Below, in pieces: positions 1-6,302 of a stretch of 7,014 bases of DNA (within the stretch, counting starts at the first letter, position 1; every line of letters starts with the position of its first letter). A program made the translations under genes and the position numbers. The notes beneath the pieces are model-generated. The model saw only the letters and a program-made list of their open reading frames with translations, ran no database searches and was not told where the DNA came from. The DNA is from Clostridia bacterium (GTDB lineage Bacteria; Bacillota; Clostridia; Oscillospirales; CAG-272): NCBI GenBank assembly GCA_024404475.1, contig JAKSPV010000075.1:1-7014 (forward strand), given 5' to 3'.

Positions 1-789
1 GATCAGATCCCGCTCGATACCGCACCGGCACCGGCGGCAAGAACAGCGCCGGCCGTACCTGCCGCGCAGAAGCCGATCTCTCAGACCGTTACCGCATCCG
101 CGACGAGCCCCGTGAAGCCCCCTGAAACGCCGAAACCGCAGGCGGCGACAGATGCTCCCGTCACTCCGGAAAGCACGCCGCAGGCCTCCGTTCCGCCTTA
201 TATCATCCTTGGCGAGGCGTACAACTGCTACGTGATCCTGCAGCTCGAAGACCGTCTCCTCATCGTGGACAAACATGCTGCGCACGAGCGTATCCTCTTT
301 GATCAGCTCTGTGCTGCAATGCGACAGCGCGAAAAGCGCGCACAGATTCTGATGTTCCCGATCGAAATCTCGCTGACCGCAGCCGAGTGCGACGCCGTGC
401 GCGAGTACGACGCACAGCTCCGTTCCATGGGCTTCGGCTTCCGCGTTGAGAACGGAAAATGTCTCCTCTCGGAGATTCCCGAAGAACTCGGCAGAGAACA
501 GGCGGAGGACGTCCTCGTCACGATGGCGGGACGGCTCGCCGATGGTGCCGGCAGCGTTGAATCCGCCGGTGCGGAGTTCTTTGAAACGACGCTCTGGCAG
601 GCGGCGTGCAAGGCCGCGATCAAGGGCGGACGGCAGTATGGCGAGGCACATATCCGCTGGATCTGCGACAGGATCCTGCAGGCGCCGGACAAAGGCGGCT
701 CCGTCATCAAGACGTGCCCGCACGGACGCCCCGTTGCATTTGAAATCAAAAAATCATCGCTTGAAAGGCAGTTCGCCCGTCTCCAGTAA
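1..789 (+). CDS. mutL: DNA mismatch repair protein MutL, C-terminal part (5' end outside window)
   Basis: MutL couples mismatch recognition by MutS to downstream repair; in bacteria without MutH its C-terminal domain nicks DNA. The reading frame is open from base 1, so the N-terminal GHKL ATPase domain lies outside the window. The visible 262 residues begin with a Pro/Ala-rich linker (about residues 1-68), the usual variable linker of MutL. The dimerisation/endonuclease domain follows. Its metal-binding motif reads DKHAAHE at residues 90-96, and the other conserved blocks are ACKAAIKGG (202-210) and CPHGRP (239-244). QILMFP at 115-120 resembles the beta-clamp-binding motif described in B. subtilis MutL (QxxLxP type). 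The motif DQHA(X)2E(X)4E has Lys in place of Gln and Asp in place of the last Glu; both are conservative or common in Clostridia, and the enzyme is probably active. The TAA stop lies 17 bp before tgt, with no terminator between them. Confidence 0.95.
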   Translation, partial: DQIPLDTAPAPAARTAPAVPAAQKPISQTVTASATSPVKPPETPKPQAATDAPVTPESTPQASVPPYIILGEAYNCYVILQLEDRLLIVDKHAAHERILFDQLCAAMRQREKRAQILMFPIEISLTAAECDAVREYDAQLRSMGFGFRVENGKCLLSEIPEELGREQAEDVLVTMAGRLADGAGSVESAGAEFFETTLWQAACKAAIKGGRQYGEAHIRWICDRILQAPDKGGSVIKTCPHGRPVAFEIKKSSLERQFARLQ

Positions 790-806
790 GGGCGGCTGAT
801 AGAACT

Positions 807-1943
807 ATGTTTACACTCATCAAACAGGAAGGCGCGGCGCGCCGCGGCCGTTTCGTCACGCCCCACGGCGTCATTGAAACGCCGGTCTTCATGAACGTCG
901 CGACCTGCGGCGCGATCAAGGGCGGCCTCGGCTCCGAGGAACTCCACGAGGTCGGCTGCCAGGTCATGCTCTCGAACACATACCACCTGCATCTCCGCCC
1001 GGGCGACAAACTGATTCACGAGCTCGGCGGCATCCGTCAGTTTACCGCGTGGGACGGCCCCGTTCTCACCGACAGCGGCGGATTTCAGGTCTTTTCGCTT
1101 GCTCAGCTCCGGAAGATCAAGGAAGAGGGCGTCTATTTTGCCTCGCATATCGACGGCAGGCGCATCTTCATGGGTCCCGAGGAAAGCATGCAGATCCAGT
1201 CTAATCTCGGCTCGACGATCGCCATGGCGTTCGACGAGTGCGTGGAAAACCCGGCGAAATACCAGTACGCGAAGCAGTCCGCGGAGCGCACGGTGCGCTG
1301 GCTTTACCGCTGCAAGGAGGAACTTGCCCGGTTGAATTCGTTGCCGGACACGGTCAACCCGCAGCAGATGCTTTTCGGCATCAACCAGGGCAGTACCTAC
1401 GAAGACCTACGTATCGCGAATATGCAGGCGATCGCCGAGCTTGACCTCGACGGTTACGCGATCGGTGGCCTCGCCGTCGGCGAGGAAGCGGAGGAAATGT
1501 ACCGCATCATTGAAACGGTCGAGCCCTATATGCCGAAAGACAAGCCGCGCTACCTCATGGGTGTCGGTACGCCGCAGAACATCGTGGAAGCCGTGCATCG
1601 CGGCGTCGATTTCTTCGATTGCGTGATGCCGTCCCGCAACGCGCGCCACGGCAACGTCTTCTCCTGGAAGGGAAAGGTCAACCTGCAAAATGAGAAGTAC
1701 GCGAACGATCCGCGCCCGATCGACCCGGATTGTCAGTGCCCGGCGTGCCGGCATCACAGCCGCGCTTTCATCCGGCATCTGCTCAAAGCGAAAGAAGCGC
1801 TCGGGATGCAGCTCGCCGTCACGCACAACCTGTATTTCTACAACGAGCTGATGGCGAAGATCCGCGAAGCGCTGGACGGCGGCTACTACGAGAGCTTCTA
1901 TCAGAAATACCGCAACCTTCTCGCAGCGCGCAATCCCGACTAA
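807..1943 (+). CDS. tgt: Queuine/preQ1 tRNA-ribosyltransferase
   Basis: Tgt exchanges guanine 34 in the anticodon of tRNAs Asp, Asn, His and Tyr for the queuosine precursor preQ1 in bacteria, by a cytoplasmic base-exchange reaction. The protein has 378 residues, close to the usual 370-380. DSGGFQVFSL places the active-site Asp at D89. FDCVMPSRNARHG places the nucleophilic Asp at D271 (E. coli D264 equivalent). GINQGS (191-196) and GGLAVGE (220-226) are substrate-site blocks. The structural zinc ligands C309, C311, C314 and H340 are all present. The chosen ATG has only a modest Shine-Dalgarno-like AAGGGCGG overlapping the mutL stop, but MFTLIKQEGAARRGRF is the normal start of the family. It is probably translated from a mutL-tgt transcript that ends at the hairpin just after the stop. 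No other queuosine genes are in the window, so it could also act on salvaged preQ1 or queuine; that is inference. Confidence 0.97.
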   Translation: MFTLIKQEGAARRGRFVTPHGVIETPVFMNVATCGAIKGGLGSEELHEVGCQVMLSNTYHLHLRPGDKLIHELGGIRQFTAWDGPVLTDSGGFQVFSLAQLRKIKEEGVYFASHIDGRRIFMGPEESMQIQSNLGSTIAMAFDECVENPAKYQYAKQSAERTVRWLYRCKEELARLNSLPDTVNPQQMLFGINQGSTYEDLRIANMQAIAELDLDGYAIGGLAVGEEAEEMYRIIETVEPYMPKDKPRYLMGVGTPQNIVEAVHRGVDFFDCVMPSRNARHGNVFSWKGKVNLQNEKYANDPRPIDPDCQCPACRHHSRAFIRHLLKAKEALGMQLAVTHNLYFYNELMAKIREALDGGYYESFYQKYRNLLAARNPD

Positions 1944-1950
1944 ACACAAA

Positions 1951-1980
1951 ACAAGAGCCCGGTGGGCTCTTTGTTATTTT
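1951..1980. terminator. Bidirectional intrinsic terminator between tgt and clpX
   Basis: AAGAGCCC (1953-1960) pairs perfectly with GGGCTCTT (1964-1971) around a GGT loop. The stem can be extended by two pairs if T1972 bulges. On the plus strand it is followed by a T-rich stretch (TTTGTTATTTT). On the minus strand it is followed by TTGTTTTGTG. It lies between convergent tgt and clpX, so it can end both transcripts. On the minus strand the clpX TAA (1976-1974) touches the base of the extended stem. Confidence 0.85.
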
Positions 1981-3236
1981 CTCGCGATGACGGGCTCTGC
2001 TTTCTTTCTGATGCAGTCGCCGGTGATCGTGACAGACGCGACCGTTTTATCGGAAGGAATGTCGAACATGATGTTTGTCATGACTTCTTCGAGAATGGAA
2101 CGCAGACCGCGCGCGCCGGTGCTGCGCTCGATCGCGCGGTCGGCAACGGCCTCGAGTGCGCTCTCGTCGAACGAGAGCTTGACGCCGTCCATTTCAAACA
2201 GTTTCTCGTACTGCTTGACGATCGAGTTCTTCGGCTCGGTCAGGATCCGCACGAGCGACGCCTTGTCAAGATTGTCGAGACCGACGATCACGGGCAATCG
2301 GCCGACGAGTTCGGGGATCAGACCGAACTTCACGATGTCATGCGCGGTCGCTTCGCGGTAGATCGAGCTGGAAAGCTTTTCGGCTTTCTGTTTGACCTCG
2401 CCGCCGAAGCCGATCGTGCCGGTGCCCTTGCGCTGCTCGATGAGTTGGTCGAGCGTGTCGAAAGCGCCGCCGCAGATGAACAGGATGTTCTCTGTGTTGA
2501 TCTGGATGAAATCCTGGTTCGGGTGCTTGCGTCCGCCCTGCGGCGGGACGTTGGCGACCGTGCCTTCGAGAATTTTGAGCAGCGCCTGCTGCACGCCCTC
2601 GCCGGACACGTCGCGCGTGATCGAGCGGTTTTCGCTGCGGCGGGAGATCTTGTCGATCTCGTCGATATAGATGATGCCGCGCTCGGCAAGGTCGATGTCG
2701 TAATCCGCCGCCTGGATAAGCCGGAGCAGGATGTTCTCGACGTCTTCGCCGACGTAGCCGGCCTCGGTCAGCGTCGTCGCATCGGCGATCGCAAACGGGA
2801 CTTTGAGCGTCTTGGCGAGCGTCTGTGCAAGATACGTTTTGCCGACGCCGGTCGGGCCGATCAGAAGCACGTTGCTTTTCTGGATCTCGACGTCGTCCTC
2901 CGCGTCCTTCTTCTTCGCCTTTTCATCAGCGTGAAGCAGACGCTTGTAGTGGTTGTAAACGGCGACGGACAGCGCCACTTTTGCGTCGTTCTGTCCGATG
3001 ACGTATTTGTCGAGTGTCTCCTTGATCTCGCGCGGCGTCATGAGCTCGTCGCGTTTCAGCTCCGCAATCGGCTTTTCTTCGTCGTCCATCGCGTCGTCGA
3101 TGATCGCGTTGCAGGTGTCGATGCAGTGATCGCAGATATACGCGCCCGTCATGGAAGGAATCAGGAAGGCGACCTGATCTTCCGCGCGGCCGCAGAAGGT
3201 ACAGCGGCGGATGCCGCCCTGTGTGTTTTCAGCCAT
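1974..3236 (-). CDS. clpX: ATP-dependent Clp protease unfoldase subunit ClpX
   Basis: ClpX is the hexameric AAA+ unfoldase that recognises tagged proteins (for example ssrA-tagged), unfolds them with ATP and feeds them to ClpP. The 420-residue protein is full length. The N-terminal zinc-binding domain has C12, C15, C35 and C38. Walker A is GPTGVGKT (127-134) and Walker B is IIYIDEID (188-195). The pore loop GYVGED (160-165) and the RKH loop (236-238) grip substrate. IGF (275-277) is the loop that docks on ClpP. The arginine finger is R313 (ELVGR) and sensor II is GARGLR (374-379). No key residue is missing. The ATG is preceded by AAGAGGACC at 3252-3244, nine bases away from the GAGGA core. 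It lies 26 bp after the clpP stop, too close for a separate well-placed promoter, so it is probably the last gene of tig-clpP-clpX. Confidence 0.98.
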   Translation of the reverse strand: MAENTQGGIRRCTFCGRAEDQVAFLIPSMTGAYICDHCIDTCNAIIDDAMDDEEKPIAELKRDELMTPREIKETLDKYVIGQNDAKVALSVAVYNHYKRLLHADEKAKKKDAEDDVEIQKSNVLLIGPTGVGKTYLAQTLAKTLKVPFAIADATTLTEAGYVGEDVENILLRLIQAADYDIDLAERGIIYIDEIDKISRRSENRSITRDVSGEGVQQALLKILEGTVANVPPQGGRKHPNQDFIQINTENILFICGGAFDTLDQLIEQRKGTGTIGFGGEVKQKAEKLSSSIYREATAHDIVKFGLIPELVGRLPVIVGLDNLDKASLVRILTEPKNSIVKQYEKLFEMDGVKLSFDESALEAVADRAIERSTGARGLRSILEEVMTNIMFDIPSDKTVASVTITGDCIRKKAEPVIARK

Positions 3237-3262
3237 TCGTTTTGGTCCTCTTGTCCTTCGGA

Positions 3263-3847
3263 TTAGGGACGCTTGTCGATCACGCGGTCGATGAGGCCGT
3301 ATGCGGCTGCCTCCGCGGCACCCATGAAGTTGTCGCGCTCGGTGTCGCGCGCGATGACGTCGATCGGCTTGCCGGTGTTCGCAGCGAGGATCGAGTTCAG
3401 CGTTTCACGCGTTTTCAGAATGTGGTCGGCGTGGATCTTGATGTCGGATGCCTGCCCCTGCATACCGCCGAGGGGCTGGTGGATCATGATCTCGCTGTTC
3501 GGCAGGGCAAAGCGTTTGCCCTTGGCGCCGGAGGAGAGCAGGAAAGCGCCCATCGAGGCGGCCATGCCGATGCAGATCGTGGAAACGTCGCACTTGACGA
3601 AATTCATCGTGTCGTAGATCGCCATACCGGCCGTCACGGAGCCGCCGGGGCTGTTGATATAAAGGGAAATATCCTTGTCGGGATCAATGGCTTCGAGATA
3701 GAGAAGCTGTGCCACGACGAGGGAAGCCGTCGTGTCGTTGACTTCGTCAGCCAGAAAAACGATGCGGTCGTTGAGAAGGCGGGAATAGATATCAAAGGAA
3801 CGTTCACCGCGGTTGGTTTGTTCGACGACCATTGGTACGAGTGCCAT
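3263..3847 (-). CDS. clpP: ATP-dependent Clp protease proteolytic subunit ClpP
   Basis: ClpP is the serine peptidase that forms a double-heptamer chamber and degrades proteins delivered by ClpX or other Clp ATPases in the cytoplasm. The protein has 194 residues, normal for the family. The catalytic triad is visible: S98 in GMAASMG, H123 in MIHQP and D172 in TERDNFMG. The oxyanion-region block INSPGGSV (64-71) is intact. The start MALVPMVVEQTNRGERSFD is typical of Firmicute ClpP. It is supported by a perfect GGAGG at 3858-3854 six bases upstream. An in-frame ATG 14 codons further up (3889) has no comparable site and lies in the hairpin region. ClpP, its partner ClpX downstream and trigger factor upstream form the classic tig-clpP-clpX arrangement. 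No CtsR- or HrcA-type operator was recognised in front of it. Confidence 0.98.
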   Translation of the reverse strand: MALVPMVVEQTNRGERSFDIYSRLLNDRIVFLADEVNDTTASLVVAQLLYLEAIDPDKDISLYINSPGGSVTAGMAIYDTMNFVKCDVSTICIGMAASMGAFLLSSGAKGKRFALPNSEIMIHQPLGGMQGQASDIKIHADHILKTRETLNSILAANTGKPIDVIARDTERDNFMGAAEAAAYGLIDRVIDKRP

Positions 3848-3858
3848 AGTATACCTCC
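3848..3858 (-). promoter_or_regulatory. clpP ribosome binding site (decides start)
   Basis: Read on the minus strand, GGAGG (3858-3854) stands six bases before the ATG at 3847. It selects that start over the in-frame ATG at 3889, which would add 14 residues unlike the conserved ClpP N-terminus. Confidence 0.85.
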
Positions 3859-3883
3859 AGAATGATTGATTTCGTTTAGACAG

Positions 3884-3914
3884 CATCACCGCTGCGTGTG
3901 GGGCAGCGGTGATG
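3884..3914 (-). other. Perfect 12-bp hairpin between tig and clpP
   Basis: CATCACCGCTGC (3884-3895) and GCAGCGGTGATG (3903-3914) are exact reverse complements around a 7-base loop. The hairpin starts 8 bases after the tig stop and ends about 25 bases before the clpP Shine-Dalgarno site. On the minus-strand transcript it is followed by CUGUCUAAACG, not a U-run, so it is not a canonical intrinsic terminator. A processing site, 3'-end stabiliser or partial attenuator that sets the tig to clpPX ratio is plausible; that role is inference. Confidence 0.7.
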
Positions 3915-3922
3915 TACGGTTC

Positions 3923-5389
3923 TTATTCGGCGTCCTTCTTAGCTGCGGTCTTTTTAGCAGCGGGCTTCTTCTCGTCGGTTTCGCCTTCTGCCTTCGGAGC
4001 GGCTTTCTTCGTCGCCTTTTTGGCGGCGGGCTTCGGTGCCTCTTCGGAGGTCTCGGTCTCTTCCGCCTTCGGAGCGGCCTTCTTCGTCGTCTTCTTGGCA
4101 GCCGGTTTCTTGGCGGAAACGTCAGCGCTGTTCTTGACGATCTCGACTGCCTTCTTGACCTTGAGGTCGGCCTCAACGCCTTCACGCTCGACGAGTTCCT
4201 TGACCTTGTCAAGTTCCATGCCGTAGGCGTCGGCGAGACGCTTCATCTCTTCTTCCACTTCGTCGTCGGCGACGGTCACGTTCTCGAGCTTCGCGATCGT
4301 TTCAAGAGCGAGGCGCGTCTTGACCTGGCGCTCTGCGTCCGGACGCATCTGCGCGCGGAGCTGGTCGAGCGTCATGCCGGTGTACTTGAAGTAGGTGGAG
4401 AGATCGAGACCCTGCATCCGCAGACGGTTGTCGTAATCGCGGACGAAGTTCTCGGTTTCCTGTACATACATCACTTCGGGAATGTCGGCGTCGAGCTTCT
4501 CGATGAGGGCGTTGATGAGCTGCTCCTCAACGTCGGCGTCCGCGGCCTTCTCGTTCTTTTCTTCCAGTTTTGCCTTCACGTCTGCCTTGTATGCATCGAG
4601 CGTGTCAAAATCGGAAACGTCACGTGCAAACTCATCGTCGAGGGCAGGGAGCTCCTTGACCTTGAGCCCGTTCAGCTTGCAGGCGAACACGGCGTCGGCG
4701 CCCTTGAGTTCTTCAGCGTGGTAATCTTCCGGGAACTTGACGTTGACGTCGAATTCCTCGCCGATCTTGTGGCCGACGATCTGATCCTCGAAGCCGGGGA
4801 TGAACTGGCCGCCGCCGAGCGTGAGGTCATACTTTTCAGCAGAGCCGCCATCGAACAGCTTGCCGTCAACGGAACCCTTGTAGTCGATGTTGGCGATGTC
4901 GCCGTTTTCCGCTGCGCGGTCGGTGACTTCGATCATACGGGCGTTGCGCTCACGGACCCTCTCGATGTCGGCGTCAACGTCGGCGTCGGTGACGGGAGCG
5001 ACCGTTTTCGTGACGGCGATGCCCTTGTAGCCTTCGATCTTTGCTTCGGGCTTCGTGTAGACTTTTGCTTTCAGAACAGCGCCGTTTTCGTCGATCGTGT
5101 CGATGTCGAATTCAGGCTGGCCGACAATATCAAGGCCGGATTCCTTGGCGGCGTCGGGGTAGACGGTCGGAATCAGGTCGTTGATGGCATCCTCGTAGAA
5201 GACGCCCTTGCCGTACATCTTCTCGATGATGGCGCGGGGAGCCTTGCCGCGGCGGAAGCCGGGAATGTTGATGTTCTTGACGCTCTTGCGGTAAGCCGCA
5301 TTGACAGCCTTTTCAAAGGTGTCGTGGTCGATGCTGAAAGTGATTTCGTACAGATTTTTTTCGATCTGTGCCGTTTTGACTGCGCTCAT
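3923..5389 (-). CDS. tig: Trigger factor (ribosome-associated chaperone/PPIase) with Lys/Ala-rich C-terminal tail
   Basis: Trigger factor binds the ribosome exit tunnel through L23 and helps nascent chains fold. The N-terminal ribosome-binding domain carries the signature GFRRGK at residues 44-49. An FKBP-type peptidyl-prolyl isomerase domain spans roughly 158-243 (YKGSVDGKLFDGGSAEKYDL region, then GGGQFIPGFEDQIVGHKIGE). An alpha-helical C-terminal chaperone domain runs to about residue 420. The protein is 488 residues long, against about 425-435 for E. coli and B. subtilis. The excess is a tail of about 67 residues (422-488) with 19 lysines, made of three PAAKK-type blocks separated by acidic stretches. 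The start MSAVKTAQIEKN is set by GGAGGA nine bases upstream; the in-frame ATG at 5413 would place that site inside the coding sequence. It is the first gene of the tig-clpP-clpX group and has its own promoter. Confidence 0.96.
   Translation of the reverse strand: MSAVKTAQIEKNLYEITFSIDHDTFEKAVNAAYRKSVKNINIPGFRRGKAPRAIIEKMYGKGVFYEDAINDLIPTVYPDAAKESGLDIVGQPEFDIDTIDENGAVLKAKVYTKPEAKIEGYKGIAVTKTVAPVTDADVDADIERVRERNARMIEVTDRAAENGDIANIDYKGSVDGKLFDGGSAEKYDLTLGGGQFIPGFEDQIVGHKIGEEFDVNVKFPEDYHAEELKGADAVFACKLNGLKVKELPALDDEFARDVSDFDTLDAYKADVKAKLEEKNEKAADADVEEQLINALIEKLDADIPEVMYVQETENFVRDYDNRLRMQGLDLSTYFKYTGMTLDQLRAQMRPDAERQVKTRLALETIAKLENVTVADDEVEEEMKRLADAYGMELDKVKELVEREGVEADLKVKKAVEIVKNSADVSAKKPAAKKTTKKAAPKAEETETSEEAPKPAAKKATKKAAPKAEGETDEKKPAAKKTAAKKDAE
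3926..4105 (-). repeat. Three degenerate coding repeats in the tig 3' end (PAAKK blocks)
   Basis: Copy 1 (4105-4061) encodes PAAKKTTKKAAPKAE and copy 2 (4030-3986) encodes PAAKKATKKAAPKAE. By hand comparison the two 45-base units match at 39 positions. Copy 3 (3964-3926) is shorter and encodes PAAKKTAAKKDAE up to the stop. The linkers between copies are acidic (ETETSEEAPK and GETDEKK). The spacing of 75 and 66 bases, both multiples of three, suggests growth by in-frame duplication. Confidence 0.85.
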
Positions 5390-5393
5390 TGGT

Positions 5394-5423
5394 TTACATC
5401 CTCCGAAGATCATATGTGTTCAT
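5394..5423 (-). other. Possible 9-codon upstream ORF in the tig leader
   Basis: On the minus strand an ATG at 5423 opens a frame encoding MNTYDLRRM. It stops at TAA (5396-5394), four bases before the tig ATG. It reads through the tig Shine-Dalgarno site in a different frame from tig. There is no clear ribosome binding site before it, so it may be chance. Confidence 0.2.
5399..5404 (-). promoter_or_regulatory. tig ribosome binding site (decides start)
   Basis: GGAGGA on the minus strand lies nine bases before the ATG at 5389. This favours MSAVKTAQ as the true N-terminus over the in-frame ATG at 5413, which lies upstream of this site. Confidence 0.8.
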
Positions 5424-5446
5424 TTCTGTTTTTTGACACTTTTATT

Positions 5447-5475
5447 ATAATAATATAGAAACGTCGTGATGTCAA
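5447..5475 (-). promoter_or_regulatory. Sigma-A-type promoter for tig-clpP-clpX
   Basis: On the minus strand a perfect TTGACA (5475-5470) is followed after 17 bases by TATTAT (5452-5447), one mismatch from the -10 consensus. A perfect TATAAT (5449-5444) is also present, but at 20-base spacing. The region is strikingly AT-rich compared with the GC-rich genes around it. The predicted transcript begins near 5440, giving a leader of about 50 bases before the tig ATG. Confidence 0.75.
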
Positions 5476-5494
5476 GACTATTTTGAATTTTCTT

Positions 5495-6223
5495 TTATGC
5501 ACCCGGCGGCGGGATGATCCGCGGAATGAAATTCAGGTAGTCCGCCGAGATGATCGAGCAGCGGATCCCGTCGTACAGTTCCGAGGACGGGACGTTGTAC
5601 GTGCCGTGGATGTGCCCGAAGTAACAACGGTCAACACCGTACCGGTGCATCGTCTCGATCAAGGGCGTGCAGACGAAGTCCCGGAATACCGGCGGGAAGT
5701 GGAAGAAGACGAGGATCGGCTTGCCGGTCGCGTCGCGGAGCGGGGCGGCGCTCTCCAAGGCGAGCGTGAGCCGCTGATTTTCTCTTGCGACGATTTTTTC
5801 GTAGTCCGTTTCGTTCGGCGTGTTCTGCTGCCGCTCGTCCATGTACCAGCCGCGCGTGCCGCAGACGACGTAGTCTTCCGTTTCGTAGGCGTTGTTATAA
5901 AGAAAGTCGATCGTCGTGACGTTTTCCGCGGCAAAGACTTTCTTCATCTTGCTGACGGTACCCCACCAGAAGTCGTGGTTTCCTTTGCCGATCAGCTTTT
6001 TGCCGGGCAAAGAGTCGATCAGGCGGAAATCGACCATCGCGTCCTCAAGCGAGAGCGCCCAGGAAATATCGCCGGGGAGCACGACGGTGTCCTCCGGATT
6101 GACGATCGCACGCCACGTGCGCACGATCTTTTCGGTATGATCCTGCCAGCGGGAGCCGAAAATATCCATGGGCTTCGGCGCTTTGCCGGACAGGTGCAGA
6201 TCGGCGATCGCGTAGAGCGACAT
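5495..6223 (-). CDS. Metallophosphoesterase (calcineurin-like predicted phosphohydrolase)
   Basis: This 242-residue protein belongs to the calcineurin-like metallophosphoesterases, cytoplasmic enzymes that cleave phosphomono- or diesters with two metal ions. The metal-site blocks appear in the right order: DLH at 8-10, GDISW at 51-55, GNHD at 81-84, FFHFPP at 173-178 and GHIHG at 203-207. It resembles the predicted phosphohydrolases of the COG1768 type found in Firmicutes, but its substrate is unknown. There is no signal peptide or membrane segment. The start MSLYAIADLHLS follows an excellent AAAGGAGGA at 6239-6231, seven bases upstream. A longer in-frame ATG at 6328 would overlap the divergent DUF1540 gene and is unlikely. 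No terminator is evident after the TAA; the tig promoter begins about 20 bp further on, so some read-through into tig is possible. Confidence 0.9.
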   Translation of the reverse strand: MSLYAIADLHLSGKAPKPMDIFGSRWQDHTEKIVRTWRAIVNPEDTVVLPGDISWALSLEDAMVDFRLIDSLPGKKLIGKGNHDFWWGTVSKMKKVFAAENVTTIDFLYNNAYETEDYVVCGTRGWYMDERQQNTPNETDYEKIVARENQRLTLALESAAPLRDATGKPILVFFHFPPVFRDFVCTPLIETMHRYGVDRCYFGHIHGTYNVPSSELYDGIRCSIISADYLNFIPRIIPPPGA

Positions 6224-6230
6224 GGCGTTT

Positions 6231-6239
6231 TCCTCCTTT
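6231..6239 (-). promoter_or_regulatory. Ribosome binding site of the metallophosphoesterase gene (decides start)
   Basis: AAAGGAGGA on the minus strand, seven bases before the ATG at 6223, fixes the start directly in front of the DLH metal motif. It excludes the 35-residue upstream extension. No convincing -35/-10 pair was found in the 79-bp divergent spacer 6224-6302. Confidence 0.85.
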
Positions 6240-6302
6240 GACGTGGTAGGGTATAACCGGCGGCGGGCCGGCGCAGAATAGAAAGCGAAAGGGAGTGACG
6301 GA

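Noticed and set aside
303..1148. Minus-strand open frame spanning the mutL/tgt junction
   Set aside because: It is antisense to two well-supported genes, crosses their boundary, and has no recognisable motif.
1962..3266. Plus-strand open frame of 434 codons antisense to clpX
   Set aside because: Its full length mirrors clpX, which has every catalytic motif. The antisense product is Arg/Asp/Val-rich with no recognisable domain, as expected from GC-rich codon bias.
3848..3889. Longer clpP start at 3889
   Set aside because: It would add 14 non-conserved residues and place the GGAGG site inside the coding region; the ATG at 3847 fits the family N-terminus.
3866..5458. Plus-strand open frame of 530 codons covering the whole tig gene, with a hydrophobic beginning
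   Set aside because: It is antisense to an unmistakable trigger factor, has no family resemblance, and its apparent Leu/Val/Asp richness is the complement of the Lys/Glu/Asp codons of tig.
3847..5500. Search for HrcA (CIRCE) or CtsR operators before tig or clpP
   Set aside because: No TTAGCACTC/GAGTGCTAA pair and no tandem GGTCAAA heptads were seen by eye.
5483..6241. Plus-strand open frame of 252 codons antisense to the phosphoesterase
   Set aside because: It is a shadow of the metallophosphoesterase; the sense frame has all metal ligands and a strong ribosome binding site.
6238..6257. TTGACG ... TATAAC as a promoter for the DUF1540 gene
   Set aside because: The spacing is only 8 bases, far from 17, and no better -35 lies at the correct distance.
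6257..6271. CCGGC/GCCGG short inverted repeat in the divergent spacer
   Set aside because: It is a 5-bp GC-only stem with no U-run, expected by chance in a GC-rich spacer.
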